From positions 26,006 through 90,005 of the forward strand of contig CAXYYO010000010.1 of assembly GCA_964293305.1 (NCBI GenBank): a stretch of DNA of 64,000 nucleotides. The letters are read 5' to 3'. Position numbers and translations under genes: made by a program. Shown here one piece after another: positions 8,849 through 18,372 of this stretch. This DNA is from CALAGJ01 sp964293305. GTDB lineage: Bacteria; Bacteroidota; Bacteroidia; Chitinophagales; Chitinophagaceae. The stretch's first letter is position 1; each line of letters starts with the position of its first letter. The notes below the pieces were generated by a model. The model saw nothing but the letters and a program-made list of their open reading frames with translations. It did not search any database and was not told where the DNA came from.

Positions 8849-10270
8849 TTATCGCAGTTGCAATTGTACTACATTTTCTATATGGTGTGTTTGGGGAAAC
8901 ATATCTACGGGTTGTATTTGTGATACGAGGTATTTTTCATTGAGCAAAGCTAGATCTCTGGCTTGTGTGGCTGGGTTGCAACTCACATATACAATGCGTG
9001 GAGCAGCTATGTCTAATAATTTATCCACCAATGCACCATGCATGCCTGCTCGAGGTGGATCCGTAATAATTACATCCGGCTTAGCATTTGATTCAAAAAA
9101 TTCATTATTACAAATATCAACCACATCGCCGGTAAAAAAGTGAGCGTTCTTTATATTGTTTATTCCAGCATTAATGCGGGCATCTTTAATGGCATCGTCT
9201 ATCAACTCTACGCCTATAATTTTTTGGGCACCATCACTACAATAAATACCAATGCTACCAGTGCCACAGTACAAATCATACAGGGTTTCTGTACCGCTTA
9301 GTGCTGCAAATTGTTTTGTAATATCATACAATTTTTTAGCCTGTAAACTATTGGTTTGAAAGAAAGATTTTGGACTTATTCTAAATTGAAAATTTCCTAA
9401 ATATTCTGTGATATAACCATCCCCATATACCACTTGAGGAGTAAGATCAAAAATGCTATCATTTACCTTAACATTTACTGTAAATAGCAGGGTAGTAATG
9501 TCAGGAAAATGTTGTAATAAATATTCATGGACCATTTGCTGCCATTCTTGCTGATCATACCCCACAATTACGTTGACCATTATTTGACCCGCTACTGTCA
9601 TCCTTATTTGCATATTTCTCAACCAACCGGTATGTTGAAATAAATCATAAAAAGGGATCTGCTGTGAGGTAGCAAAAGCCGTAAGTCCATTCCTAATGGC
9701 ATTGGAAGGTTCTGCTTGCAAATGACAATGATCAATTGCTACTACTTTATCAAAAATACCTTTGGCATGATAGCCAGCGCAAGCTGTTGGTTTACGTGGG
9801 TCTTCGCCTGCGGCGAGTAAGGCTTTATATTCCCCTTCGGGAATGTATTTGCGGGTAGCAAAAGTGTATTCAATTTTATTGCGGTATTCGTATATTTTAT
9901 CACAACCTATTATTGGCAATAGTTCCGGAAGCGGTATGCGTGATATTCTGTTTAAGTTATCGGACACTTGCTTTTCCTTAAAAGCTAACTGATTTGAATA
10001 TGGCACCGTTTGCCATTGGCATCCTCCACAAAGGCCAAAATGTGAACAAGGCGGGTTAATCCGCATGGGGGAATATTCTAAAAATTCAACAGGATACCCA
10101 GCTGCCCAATCGCTTTTATTTTTGTGGAGTTTTACTTTTACTAAATCTCCAGGCACTACACGCTCACAAAAAACAACTTTTCCATCATGATGGCCCAGAC
10201 AGTTGCCTTCCGCTGCAAAATTTTCAATCTTTAATGCATCAATATAAACAGGAGCTTTTCTTTTTTTCAC
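8849..10270 (-). CDS. rlmD: 23S rRNA (uracil-C5)-methyltransferase, RlmD/TrmA family
   Basis: The enzyme transfers a methyl group from SAM to C5 of a uracil in RNA. The 473 residues include an N-terminal TRAM domain, the iron-sulfur cysteines in CSHFGLCGGCQW (residues ~75-86) with a further Cys in DHCHLQ, the SAM motif DLYCGTGSIGI, the ITDPPRAGMHG motif, and the nucleophilic cysteine in YVSCNPATQARDL. The start is GTG at 10270 (no nearby in-frame ATG). Whether it modifies U1939, U747 or tRNA U54 cannot be decided by eye, so the symbol is provisional. A TAnnTTTG element lies at 10310-10317. Confidence 0.85.
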   Translation of the reverse strand: MKKRKAPVYIDALKIENFAAEGNCLGHHDGKVVFCERVVPGDLVKVKLHKNKSDWAAGYPVEFLEYSPMRINPPCSHFGLCGGCQWQTVPYSNQLAFKEKQVSDNLNRISRIPLPELLPIIGCDKIYEYRNKIEYTFATRKYIPEGEYKALLAAGEDPRKPTACAGYHAKGIFDKVVAIDHCHLQAEPSNAIRNGLTAFATSQQIPFYDLFQHTGWLRNMQIRMTVAGQIMVNVIVGYDQQEWQQMVHEYLLQHFPDITTLLFTVNVKVNDSIFDLTPQVVYGDGYITEYLGNFQFRISPKSFFQTNSLQAKKLYDITKQFAALSGTETLYDLYCGTGSIGIYCSDGAQKIIGVELIDDAIKDARINAGINNIKNAHFFTGDVVDICNNEFFESNAKPDVIITDPPRAGMHGALVDKLLDIAAPRIVYVSCNPATQARDLALLNEKYLVSQIQPVDMFPQTHHIENVVQLQLR

Positions 10271-10309
10271 AGTTCAAATACTGTTTATAAATGTTATGAA
10301 TTTAATGCT

Positions 10310-10317
10310 CAAATCTA
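10310..10317 (-). promoter_or_regulatory. Putative -7 promoter element of the rlmD-type gene
   Basis: On the minus strand TAGATTTG matches TAnnTTTG exactly, 40 bp upstream of the GTG start. No clear -33 TTTG is seen at the usual distance. Confidence 0.4.
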
Positions 10318-10451
10318 GCATCAAGTGGTTTCATTTTTATCATCATTGAAACACAAAAATTCTTCTAATAAAATCCAAATGATATCTTCCCTAAAATATT
10401 TATTAGCTAAGCAAAGTCTATCAATACTCAACATAAATAAGCTGCTTACTA

Positions 10452-11174
10452 TTAAGCCATATTATGAAACACTTTACTTACGTCTTCATCTTGTTCTAAA
10501 CGTTCTATCAGCTTACTGATATCCTCAGCCTGCGTATCATTTACTGGTACTGTAGTGCCGGGTATCCATTCTAATTCTGAACTTATGGCTGTCATATTTT
10601 TATCTTCCAGTGCTTTTTGCATATTTCCAAAATCAGTAAAAGCAGTACGCAATACAATAATATTATTGCCTGCATCATCTGTACTTTCTCCCAGCTCTTC
10701 CAATCCAAAATCAATTAATTCTAACTCCAAATCGTCAAGGTTTAAACCATCAGGATTGAGTTTAAATACACCCATTTTTTTAAATTGAAAACTTACACTC
10801 CCACTGTTTCCTAATGTACCTCCTCCCTTATTGAAATGACTGCGTACATTAGCCACTGTGCGTGTGCCATTGTCTGTAGCCGTTTCCACAAGTATGGCCA
10901 CACTATGCGGTCCATATCCTTCATAAAGAATTTCCTCATAGTTTTCTATTTCCTTACCCATCGCCCTTTTGATAGCAGCTTCTACTCTATCTTTTGGCAT
11001 GTTTACACTTTTGGCATTTTGCATGCATCGTCTTAGTGCCGGATTGGTAGCTGGTTCAGGCCCTCCGGCTTTTACCGCTATTGCTATATCTTTTCCAATC
11101 CTTGTAAACTGTTTCGCCATTCTATCCCAGCGGGCAAACATGGTGGCTTTTCGTACTTCAAATATGCGTCCCAT
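10452..11174 (-). CDS. yebC: YebC/PmpR family DNA-binding regulatory or ribosome-associated protein
   Basis: This is a cytoplasmic YebC/TACO1 family protein of 240 residues, a standard length. Recognisable stretches are [22 protein letters not shown] at the start, [16 protein letters not shown] near residue 57, [13 protein letters not shown] near residue 85 and [16 protein letters not shown] near residue 110. Family members act as transcriptional regulators in some bacteria, and translation-activating roles at difficult peptides have been reported. It stands alone with a strong promoter directly upstream and no operon partner. Confidence 0.93.
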   Translation of the reverse strand: MGRIFEVRKATMFARWDRMAKQFTRIGKDIAIAVKAGGPEPATNPALRRCMQNAKSVNMPKDRVEAAIKRAMGKEIENYEEILYEGYGPHSVAILVETATDNGTRTVANVRSHFNKGGGTLGNSGSVSFQFKKMGVFKLNPDGLNLDDLELELIDFGLEELGESTDDAGNNIIVLRTAFTDFGNMQKALEDKNMTAISSELEWIPGTTVPVNDTQAEDISKLIERLEQDEDVSKVFHNMA

Positions 11175-11197
11175 AAATATCCATTTTTTTCAGGTGG

Positions 11198-11228
11198 CAA
11201 ATGTATGGGTTAGGGTATTAGGAGCAAA
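11198..11228 (-). promoter_or_regulatory. Promoter of yebC
   Basis: On the minus strand TTTG (plus 11225-11228), 19 bp, and TACATTTG (plus 11198-11205) match the Bacteroidota consensus in both elements and spacing. It lies 24 bp upstream of the ATG. Confidence 0.75.
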
Positions 11229-11306
11229 GTCAGTAAAAGTTGAGGCTTGGGAATCTTTTACTAAGCGTAATGGGGATACATTTTAAAAAGAAAATTAAAT
11301 GACACT

Positions 11307-11314
11307 TATATTTG
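11307..11314 (+). promoter_or_regulatory. -7 element of the esterase gene
   Basis: TATATTTG matches TAnnTTTG exactly, 6 bp before the ATG at 11321. It overlaps an in-frame TTG at 11312, arguing that translation starts at 11321 from a very short leader. Confidence 0.55.
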
Positions 11315-11320
11315 TCTTAT

Positions 11321-12526
11321 ATGAAAAAAATCATTCCCCGTAGGGGCAATTGCTTAATACTCCTGATTACACTCCTTCTTTTAAATGGGTGTACGAAATC
11401 GGCAACTACAAAAGAAGAACAGATTGGCATTGATGAATCTATAGCAACCAATAGCCTGGTACTCACACTCACTGGCGTGCCAGATTATTATACTCCACTT
11501 ACTGATACTGTGTTTATAGCGGGCACATTTAATAATTGGAATCCTGGTGATGTGAACTGGCGATTGAAGAAAAACAATAAAGGCCAATGGCAGATTATCA
11601 TTACACAACCCGCCGGCACAACTATTGAATATAAACTTACCCGTGGCAACTGGGCCAGTGTGGAAACAAAATCCAATGGCAGCTACCAACCCAATCGCAC
11701 ATATACTTTTACCAATACTCAATCAAAAAAGAATATTGTAATTGGTGACTGGCAGGATCAATTGGGCAATCATACCGCTGCCGGCAATTCCCGAATTGTG
11801 GATATGGATTTTTATATTCCTGAGCTAAACCGCTATCGCAGGGTATGGGTTTATCTTCCCATAGATTATTACAGTTCATCAAAAACATATCCTACACTTT
11901 ATATGCAGGATGGTCAGAATTTATTTGACTTATCAAGGTCCGCCTTCGGCGAATGGAAATGTGATGAAACCATGATGAGTCTAGAACAAAAAGATAGTAC
12001 CGATGGCATTATCATTATTGGCATTGACAATGGTGGCATTGATCGTATCAATGAATACAGCCCTTGGGTAAATAATCAATACGGAGGTGGCCAAGGTGAT
12101 GAATACATGGCATTTATAGTAAACACGCTAAAGCCCTGGATGGACAGCAAGTTTCGCACATTGCCAGATAGAGACAATACAGGTATAATGGGCAGCAGTA
12201 TGGGCGGTCTTATATCTTGGTATGGTGGGCTGCAATACCAGCAAATATTTAGTAAAGTAGGTGTATTTAGCCCATCGTTTTGGTTTTCTCCTCAGGTGGA
12301 TATTTATGCAGCAGCCACTGATAAAGCATATCCAACAAAATTTTATTTTACCGCAGGCGGAAAGGAGGGAGCATCTGTAAATCAGGATATTCAAGAAGTG
12401 CGCAGTGCCATGAATGATAATGGGTTTACCAACAATGAATTAAAATATGTATTGGTACCCAATGGCACACACTCCGAGTCATTCTGGAGTACACAGTTTG
12501 CTGATGCCGTGCTTTGGTTGTATTGA
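11321..12526 (+). CDS. Lipoprotein esterase of the alpha/beta hydrolase (Fes/EsteraseD) family with N-terminal glycogen-binding-like domain
   Basis: The start is set at the ATG at 11321 (MKKIIPRRGN) because an in-frame TTG at 11312 sits in the -7 promoter element. A lipoprotein signal ends LLLLNGC. Residues ~35-120 resemble an early-set/CBM domain (FIAGTFNNWNPGD, GQWQI). The remainder is an esterase-D-like alpha/beta hydrolase: YPTLYMQDGQNLFD, the nucleophile elbow IMGSSMGGLISWYGG, and a late acid/His region with HSESFW near the C-terminus. Such envelope enzymes remove acyl or feruloyl groups from polysaccharides or hydrolyse siderophore esters; the substrate is unresolved. Convergent with the restriction operon downstream. 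Confidence 0.85.
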   Translation: MKKIIPRRGNCLILLITLLLLNGCTKSATTKEEQIGIDESIATNSLVLTLTGVPDYYTPLTDTVFIAGTFNNWNPGDVNWRLKKNNKGQWQIIITQPAGTTIEYKLTRGNWASVETKSNGSYQPNRTYTFTNTQSKKNIVIGDWQDQLGNHTAAGNSRIVDMDFYIPELNRYRRVWVYLPIDYYSSSKTYPTLYMQDGQNLFDLSRSAFGEWKCDETMMSLEQKDSTDGIIIIGIDNGGIDRINEYSPWVNNQYGGGQGDEYMAFIVNTLKPWMDSKFRTLPDRDNTGIMGSSMGGLISWYGGLQYQQIFSKVGVFSPSFWFSPQVDIYAAATDKAYPTKFYFTAGGKEGASVNQDIQEVRSAMNDNGFTNNELKYVLVPNGTHSESFWSTQFADAVLWLY

Positions 12527-12586
12527 GGTTTGTTTTAGATGATTATTTGTGGATAGTTGTGCATGGTGTTTAGTGTGTATGGATTA

Positions 12587-15112
12587 CTATTCGCAGAAGG
12601 CATTTATTTTATTCTGCCACTCATCCCCATGCACAACCTGAAACTCAAAGTCATGGTCGGGGAATTCATCAAACAATTCTTTCCATGGTTTCTTTGCTCC
12701 TAACTCATTGCACAAAGCAAATACATCTTGTTTATACCGTGTGTCTTCATTGCCTGCTAAGTGAAGTCCTTTTGTTTCCAAAACGAACACTTTGTCATAG
12801 TCCTCTTTTTTGGACTTACTTTCTTTTGCAGTAATGAAGTCTGGCCAAATTCTATTTTTCCTCCAGCCTTGTATGTGAAAATCTTTTCTTACCCTATTTC
12901 TATACCACCAAAGCAATTGCTCCTGTTCATCCAGATAAATGGCAACCGATTTTTCTAATTCACTATCAAATTCTTCTTCAACATTACCATCAAATAAAGA
13001 TTTTTGAACAGCAGTATTGTTATTACGAATTAATTGCTTGTTGCCTTTTACTTTTATTCTGTTTGGTAACACAAATCCTCCTTTACCGCTTACCAGAAAG
13101 AAATGAAGTTTCTTTTGTTCTAATAATTTACGGAAAACATTTTCAGCAAATATGTTTTTCTGTTTCTCTAAAATCTTTTTCAGTTCTTCGATAATGAAAA
13201 CGAAATTGGAAGCAATGGTTTCCCTGTCATACTTTTTTGAAAGCAGTTCAATGGCTTTGTCGCCTAAGTTGTAACATATCCACGGGTTAGGAACAATCTC
13301 TGAAATTTGCCTTGCTAAAAATGCTTCATCAATTTCTAAAGTTCCCTTTGTTTCAACTCTTTCACCAGTTTCAGCTAACAATTCTTTTTCCTCTTTGCTC
13401 AATCCAAAAGTAAGTTCAAGTTCTTTACTTTTTTTGTCGGTTAGGGTTCTTTCCGTTATTTCTGAAATATCAATTTTTGTCCAGTCAATTTCACTTAATA
13501 TATCTACTTCAAAAATTAAATCCCGCCAGCTATCTTTTTCCTGTATTACAAACTTTGGCAAATAGATTTTCCCTTCAAATTTTTTAAAACCCGGTCGATA
13601 TTGAATTTCTCTGTCTTTCAAATTGTCTATTCCTTCGCCGCCTTCATCATTTACTAATCGTCCTGCAATGTCGCCTAAGCCTTCACCTTCCAAACCGTTT
13701 TTAATTTCTCTTACCAATGTGCTTGCATTAGGCTTGAAAGTGAAAATATAACACTCGTCTAATGCTGCGACTTTTGTTTTTATTGCTTTGGGTTGTCTTA
13801 AAATTCTACCGACTAACTGTGTAATTCCTGTAGTCGAACCCGGATTGGTTAAGATGGTAAGTATGTAGGCAAAGGAACAATCCCAACCTTCCTGTAATGC
13901 TTGTTTGGTAATGATGTAACGAATATCACAACTCTTTGAAAACAGGTCTATGCCTTCAATATCGTCTTTCTCACTGCTCTTAATGGCAATATGAGTTTCA
14001 GGAACATTGCATTGCTTTATCAAATATTCTTTGGCATCTTCTGCATGAATAAAATCTGAGCCTCTTTGGTCTTTGCCTGTTCGCTCTACTTGTATCAAAC
14101 AAATAGGGCGGATGTATTCGCCAGTATTTTCTTCGTATTCTTTCGCTAATTTTTCTAACTGGTTTTGTTTCTCAAAACTTGCAAGCATCGTGTCTTTCCA
14201 GTCAAGGCTTGTTTTGTTAGTAAGGTGAATATCCAGTTTTATCATTTCTTCTTCGTGCAATTCCCGTCCGGTTATTTTTACCAGTTCATTGCTTCCTTCG
14301 GGTGGTGTAGCACTTAATTCTAAAATGAACGAAGGATTAAAATTTCTAACTGTGTTTCTTGCGTTTTCTCCATAAGCCCTGTGTCCTTCATCAATTACAA
14401 CTAATGGCTTCAATACTTTTAATGTATTACCTAACGAAGTTTTTATTTGCCGTTGAAATACTTCTTCCTTTTCGCCAAAGCAATCGAGGTTTGTAATTCT
14501 CTTTAAAAGTTCTTCCTGTGCTGGATAATTATCTTCGGCAGGGAAGAAGTCTGTATAACCTCCGGCATCCCGGAATACTTTTAATGTTTCTTTGTTTTGC
14601 CTGTTGGCAGATGGCAACATTAGCATCAACACCATTAAATTTTCTTCTACATCCAAACGGTTGAACATTTCTGTTTTCTCATTTATTAATGTTCTGCCGC
14701 CGCTGCTAATATCTAAAATCTGTCTGTATGGATGTTCCCTGTCTTTTAATGCCAAAATGGTTTGCCTGTAAATTTGAGTAGAAGGAACAATCCAAAGTAT
14801 TAAACCTGTTTGTTTTTTGAGATAGCTTTTTTGTATCAGGTCAATACTATGACAAGCCAATAATGTTTTACCACCACCCGTAGGAACTTTCAAATAAATA
14901 TCTGGCAGCGGTTCGTTTAAACTATTTGTTTTGGGATGATAAATAGTTTTGCCGGTTGATTTCTCCCACGCATCTTTTGGAAAGTTGATATGCTTAGCAA
15001 GATTTGGTTTTATTGCCAGCATTTCTTCATACTCATTCCGTGCAATATCCAGTTCACTCAAATAATCTTTGAGTGCTTTAATCACTTTCTCCTGGTAATG
15101 TTTTAATCGCAT
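12587..15112 (-). CDS. Type III restriction enzyme Res subunit (DEAD/DEAH helicase plus nuclease)
   Basis: Res is the ATP-dependent translocating and cleaving subunit that works with Mod. The start is set at the ATG at 15112 (MRLKHYQEKV), 14 bp after the GxxExxY stop; an upstream ATG at 15175 would add a Gln/Asn-rich stretch overlapping that gene. Residues 79-83 carry the Walker A GGGKT, 241-244 the DEGH Walker B, and the later ITQLVGRILRQP motif is superfamily 2 motif VI. The C-terminal part has a PD-(D/E)xK-like nuclease signature, WPDF followed ~20 residues later by VLETKG. Length (841 aa) is within the usual range. No frameshift is seen, so the enzyme should be functional. Confidence 0.9.
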   Translation of the reverse strand: MRLKHYQEKVIKALKDYLSELDIARNEYEEMLAIKPNLAKHINFPKDAWEKSTGKTIYHPKTNSLNEPLPDIYLKVPTGGGKTLLACHSIDLIQKSYLKKQTGLILWIVPSTQIYRQTILALKDREHPYRQILDISSGGRTLINEKTEMFNRLDVEENLMVLMLMLPSANRQNKETLKVFRDAGGYTDFFPAEDNYPAQEELLKRITNLDCFGEKEEVFQRQIKTSLGNTLKVLKPLVVIDEGHRAYGENARNTVRNFNPSFILELSATPPEGSNELVKITGRELHEEEMIKLDIHLTNKTSLDWKDTMLASFEKQNQLEKLAKEYEENTGEYIRPICLIQVERTGKDQRGSDFIHAEDAKEYLIKQCNVPETHIAIKSSEKDDIEGIDLFSKSCDIRYIITKQALQEGWDCSFAYILTILTNPGSTTGITQLVGRILRQPKAIKTKVAALDECYIFTFKPNASTLVREIKNGLEGEGLGDIAGRLVNDEGGEGIDNLKDREIQYRPGFKKFEGKIYLPKFVIQEKDSWRDLIFEVDILSEIDWTKIDISEITERTLTDKKSKELELTFGLSKEEKELLAETGERVETKGTLEIDEAFLARQISEIVPNPWICYNLGDKAIELLSKKYDRETIASNFVFIIEELKKILEKQKNIFAENVFRKLLEQKKLHFFLVSGKGGFVLPNRIKVKGNKQLIRNNNTAVQKSLFDGNVEEEFDSELEKSVAIYLDEQEQLLWWYRNRVRKDFHIQGWRKNRIWPDFITAKESKSKKEDYDKVFVLETKGLHLAGNEDTRYKQDVFALCNELGAKKPWKELFDEFPDHDFEFQVVHGDEWQNKINAFCE

Positions 15113-15125
15113 CTTTGACCGTTGA

Positions 15126-15566
15126 TTAAGTTGATTTTTTTGATTGAATTGATGTGTTTGTTCTTGATGGCTCAAACTTTGAATTGATGAGCCGTTTGTA
15201 TTCTAATCTCTTTGCTCCAAAATTGATTAACATTCCTATTTCTAAATTGTATGCTTCAAGGTAGTTAATGGCTTGATTTAAGTGAACATCTTCTAATTTT
15301 ATGAGTGCTTTTATTTCCAACGAAACAGCGTTCCCAACAAAAAAATCAACCCTCCTTGTTCCAACCATTTTTTCCTTGTAAAATATCATCATTTCAAATT
15401 CCCTAATTGAAGATACACCCTGTATAATAAATTCTTCTTCCAATGCCCGCTGATAAATTACTTCCTGAAAGCCATTGCCTAATATTTTATGTACTTCCAT
15501 ACCACAGCCAATTATCTTGCCGGTGAGTTCAGAATATTTGTACTTTTCATTTATTATCTCCTTCAT
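15126..15566 (-). CDS. GxxExxY family protein
   Basis: This is a 146-residue member of the GxxExxY family, small proteins that are widespread in Bacteroidota and of unknown function. The signature is GCGMEVHKILGNGFQEVIYQ (residues ~20-39), followed by VDFFVGNAVSLEIKALIKL and HLNQAINYLEAYNLEIGMLINFG. The pattern E-x(n)-D-F...E-I-K resembles a PD-(D/E)xK nuclease core, a link that has been suggested for this family; I give it as inference. It sits between mod and res in the same orientation, 35 bp after mod and 13 bp before res, so it is probably co-transcribed. Its presence inside a type III RM operon is notable. Confidence 0.85.
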   Translation of the reverse strand: MKEIINEKYKYSELTGKIIGCGMEVHKILGNGFQEVIYQRALEEEFIIQGVSSIREFEMMIFYKEKMVGTRRVDFFVGNAVSLEIKALIKLEDVHLNQAINYLEAYNLEIGMLINFGAKRLEYKRLINSKFEPSRTNTSIQSKKST

Positions 15567-15601
15567 ATAAAAATCAAATAAATCATAAAAATCAGATACA
15601 A

Positions 15602-17209
15602 TCAGCGGTTCAGACGATATATTTCATAAGGTAATTGGCAAAAATCAATTCGGTTTTCCAAACAAGTATAATCATCTACATATTTTGCCGGAGCAAAAAC
15701 CAACCGTTGTTTGCCTTTAAACTTGGGCATAGCTTTTACACCATCCAATGTTAGTGCATTTCGTTTCAACCATTCTACATCGGGTTTGTAAAACATATAC
15801 AGTTCATAATTTTTTGTTTCGCCTATTAAGCCAGTCTTGTCATTTATTTTCTTTTCGTTAAACTCTTCGCCGGTGGCAGTGTAAAATATGTAACGGGCAA
15901 ACTCTTCATAGCTTGGTAAGTTTTTACCTTGCAGTATGCTTTCCATTTCAATGGTTGGACCTAATTCAAAATAACTGAATGTGCCGCCTAAACCATTTTT
16001 CAGCTTTTCGTTCTTAGCGGTTTTCACTCCTTTGATAACCCGTCTTACTCTTTCGGCAGTAATTGTGTTGGCGTAATCTTCCTGCTCTATTAAAATAAAT
16101 TTTCGGTTGCCGCTATCTTCTTTATTTAAGTCTAAAACAGCATGAGCCGTTGTGCCTGAGCCGGCGAAGCTATCAAGAATAATAGAATCCTTATTTGTTG
16201 AAAGTTTTAAAATAAGAGATAAAAGAGTAGTTGGCTTAGGAGTGTCAAATAATTTCTTATCTCCAAGAATATCTGTTAACTCTTTATTTGCTGCATCATT
16301 GTGTCCAGCATCTTCAAATGACCACCATGTGGTAGGAACTATGCCTTGTTGAACTTCATTTAAATACCTTTTAAGTTGTGGAGCTCCTTTGCCATCTTTA
16401 CCGAAGAAAATTCTTTTTTCTTTTAACCATCTATCAATAGTTTCTTTGCTACCTCTCCAACTGCTGCCTTTTGCAGGATTATATTCTTCATTAGTTATGG
16501 GATTAACTATTGGGAACACACTATTTTCAGAAAACGATTTGACGAGTAAATTATCAGAACGCCATAACCCTTTCCCATCGTCATCATCATACTTGTAAAG
16601 CTTATCTTGCTTATCTGTTCTTGGAAATAAATTCCGATTGAATAAGTTTGTTTTTTGGTAAACAATAATAAAGTCATGCATTGCAGCAATTCCTGTAGCA
16701 TCATTAGAAGCGGCGTATTTTTTCTGCCACATAATATTTGCCACAAAATTTTCAGCTCCAAAAATTTCATCTAACAAGCATCTTAAATTATGTTGCTCGT
16801 TATCATCACAAGAAATAAAAATTGCTCCATTTTCACTCATCAACTCACGAAGTAATTTTAGTCTAGGCATCATAAGACAAAGCCATTTATCATGCTTTGT
16901 CATATCTTCTTTATCAACTACTTTACCTAACCATTCCTTTATCATTGGGCTATTTACATTGTCATTGTAAACCCAGGCTTCATTTCCTGTATTATAAGGT
17001 GGGTCAATGTAAATGCACTTTATCTTTCCTGCATAAGTGGGTAACAATGCTTTTAATGCTTTTAGGTTGTCGCCTTGTATTATCAGGTTATCGTGTAAAG
17101 AAATTTTATCGGTTAAACTCAATTCCTTCTTTGGCACAAGCTGGTGATACTTCACCGCTAAGTGATGATTTTGTACAAATGTTTTTCCTTTAAACTGGAG
17201 TGTTGGCAT
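15602..17209 (-). CDS. Type III modification methyltransferase Mod (beta-class DNA adenine methylase)
   Basis: Mod methylates adenine in the recognition sequence and gives specificity to the Res subunit. In this 535-residue protein the catalytic DPPY motif (residues 69-72, in IDPPYNTGNEAW) precedes the SAM-binding SFAGSGTTAHAVLDLN motif (around residue 350), the order of the beta class found in type III Mod proteins. The ~200 residues between them should hold the target recognition domain, so specificity cannot be predicted. No simple repeats indicating phase variation are seen. The start lies 7 bp after the DinD-like gene stop, implying translational coupling. C-terminal residues contain the family's RLVFAPAK stretch. 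Confidence 0.93.
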   Translation of the reverse strand: MPTLQFKGKTFVQNHHLAVKYHQLVPKKELSLTDKISLHDNLIIQGDNLKALKALLPTYAGKIKCIYIDPPYNTGNEAWVYNDNVNSPMIKEWLGKVVDKEDMTKHDKWLCLMMPRLKLLRELMSENGAIFISCDDNEQHNLRCLLDEIFGAENFVANIMWQKKYAASNDATGIAAMHDFIIVYQKTNLFNRNLFPRTDKQDKLYKYDDDDGKGLWRSDNLLVKSFSENSVFPIVNPITNEEYNPAKGSSWRGSKETIDRWLKEKRIFFGKDGKGAPQLKRYLNEVQQGIVPTTWWSFEDAGHNDAANKELTDILGDKKLFDTPKPTTLLSLILKLSTNKDSIILDSFAGSGTTAHAVLDLNKEDSGNRKFILIEQEDYANTITAERVRRVIKGVKTAKNEKLKNGLGGTFSYFELGPTIEMESILQGKNLPSYEEFARYIFYTATGEEFNEKKINDKTGLIGETKNYELYMFYKPDVEWLKRNALTLDGVKAMPKFKGKQRLVFAPAKYVDDYTCLENRIDFCQLPYEIYRLNR

Positions 17210-17216
17210 CTTCTGC

Positions 17217-18053
17217 TTATTTTTTCTTTTTGGCTTCCTTTAAAATTTTCTTTGCATCACCTTCTAATTTTCGTTGTACTTTCTTTACATCTTCGGCCGC
17301 TGGTAATGCTTCAGGGTAAATACCTCTTTTAGTCAACATCTCTCTTACTGCTACATTATTATCTACATGTTCTTTCTCAATAAAATTTTGCCCTTTTAAA
17401 TCTTTGGTTTGTACGTTCAATCCTGTCATTTCTGCTGCAAGGTCTTTTGCTTTAATACTAATGGTAGGAAGAAAATCTGCAACAGGCCGGCTATCTGGCA
17501 CACCTAATTTTTTCTTTAACTGTATAGTAGAGATATGAAACAATGCCTGGTCACCTTTACTTCTGATGATAGCAAACCCCTGGTTATCCACTCCTCGTTC
17601 GTACAATATACCTGAAAGCTGCTTTTCGGTTTGGCTTAGTTTTTCTCTTGCTTTTACCCGTTCAAATTCAAGCAGTCGTTGTTCAACCAACTCAGCTCTT
17701 CTTGTTTGTACTGCAAAATAATTTTGTGCAAATGAAATTTCCTCTTTCCGGCTATCGCCATTTTGTGCAATTAAATAGCAGGCATATCTGGTTAGTAAAA
17801 TGTCATTTATTTGATGCTTTGCTCCTTTGCCTGCATCTATCACCTTCCCGACGTCAGGAAAGTGATGCTCAACTTGTTCACCTGCATTGGCACAGGACTC
17901 TTTTGCTTTGTCAATAACTTTTTCAAAATTTTCCCATTTGCTATAACCCAATAGCTTTTGTAGCTCCCTTGCGCTCCAGCACTCCACTTCGTTATAGAGA
18001 TAGCAAATATTTTCAAATTGCTTAAATAAACCGAGTATTTGTTCCTTCTTCAT
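17217..18053 (-). CDS. dinD: DinD-like protein (DNA damage-inducible protein D family)
   Basis: The 278-residue protein resembles DinD along its whole length (E. coli DinD is about 274 residues). Visible family stretches are ECWSARELQKLLGYSKWENFEKVIDKAKE at residues ~22-50, DILLTRYACYLIAQNGDSRK, the EISFAQNYFAVQTRR helix and LFHISTIQLKKKLGVPDSRPVADFLP. The C-terminus is highly lysine-rich. E. coli DinD is SOS-induced and has been reported to inhibit RecA activities. Here the gene overlaps the XRE regulator by 4 bp and precedes mod by 7 bp, so it belongs to the restriction operon. A role in limiting recombination or SOS effects of self-restriction is inference. Confidence 0.85.
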   Translation of the reverse strand: MKKEQILGLFKQFENICYLYNEVECWSARELQKLLGYSKWENFEKVIDKAKESCANAGEQVEHHFPDVGKVIDAGKGAKHQINDILLTRYACYLIAQNGDSRKEEISFAQNYFAVQTRRAELVEQRLLEFERVKAREKLSQTEKQLSGILYERGVDNQGFAIIRSKGDQALFHISTIQLKKKLGVPDSRPVADFLPTISIKAKDLAAEMTGLNVQTKDLKGQNFIEKEHVDNNVAVREMLTKRGIYPEALPAAEDVKKVQRKLEGDAKKILKEAKKKK

Positions 18054-18358
18054 TTCTTCGCATAGTTTTTAGTAATATACTTTACTCTTTCTTCTGCAAC
18101 CCGCAGGGCTTTCAAAGCCATGTCTTCGTCCTCTAATTCATAAACCAATTTGTCGCTAAGCCATGCAACCAGTAAGTCATTTTCTTTTACTTTAAAATAC
18201 ATAGCTAATTTGATAACTTGTTCTCTTGTCGGCTTGCGTTGTCCTCTCTCAATTTTGCTAAGTATGGCTTGGTCAATGTCAAGGAAAGCAGCAACTGTGC
18301 GCAAGGGCAGTTCTTTATTCTCTCTAAGTTTTCGTATAGTACTGCCTAAACTGTCCAT
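18050..18358 (-). CDS. XRE-family helix-turn-helix regulator (RM controller-like)
   Basis: The likely start is the ATG at 18358 (MDSLGSTIRKL), giving 102 residues; a longer reading to 18406 would begin upstream of the predicted operator and promoter. Residues ~8-60 are a Cro/C1-type HTH with LRTVAAFLDIDQAILSKIERGQRKP, the second half being the recognition helix. The C-terminal ~40 residues are charged and probably helical. As first gene of the operon, directly behind a palindromic operator, it is best read as the autoregulator that times restriction and modification expression, analogous to controller proteins of RM systems. That role is inferred from position. Confidence 0.85.
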   Translation of the reverse strand: MDSLGSTIRKLRENKELPLRTVAAFLDIDQAILSKIERGQRKPTREQVIKLAMYFKVKENDLLVAWLSDKLVYELEDEDMALKALRVAEERVKYITKNYAKK

Positions 18359-18372
18359 TTTGAACGATTGTA

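Noticed and set aside
15113..15175. N-terminal extension of Res from an ATG at 15175
   Set aside because: It adds a Gln/Asn-rich stretch that overlaps the GxxExxY gene; the helicase family alignment begins near the ATG at 15112.
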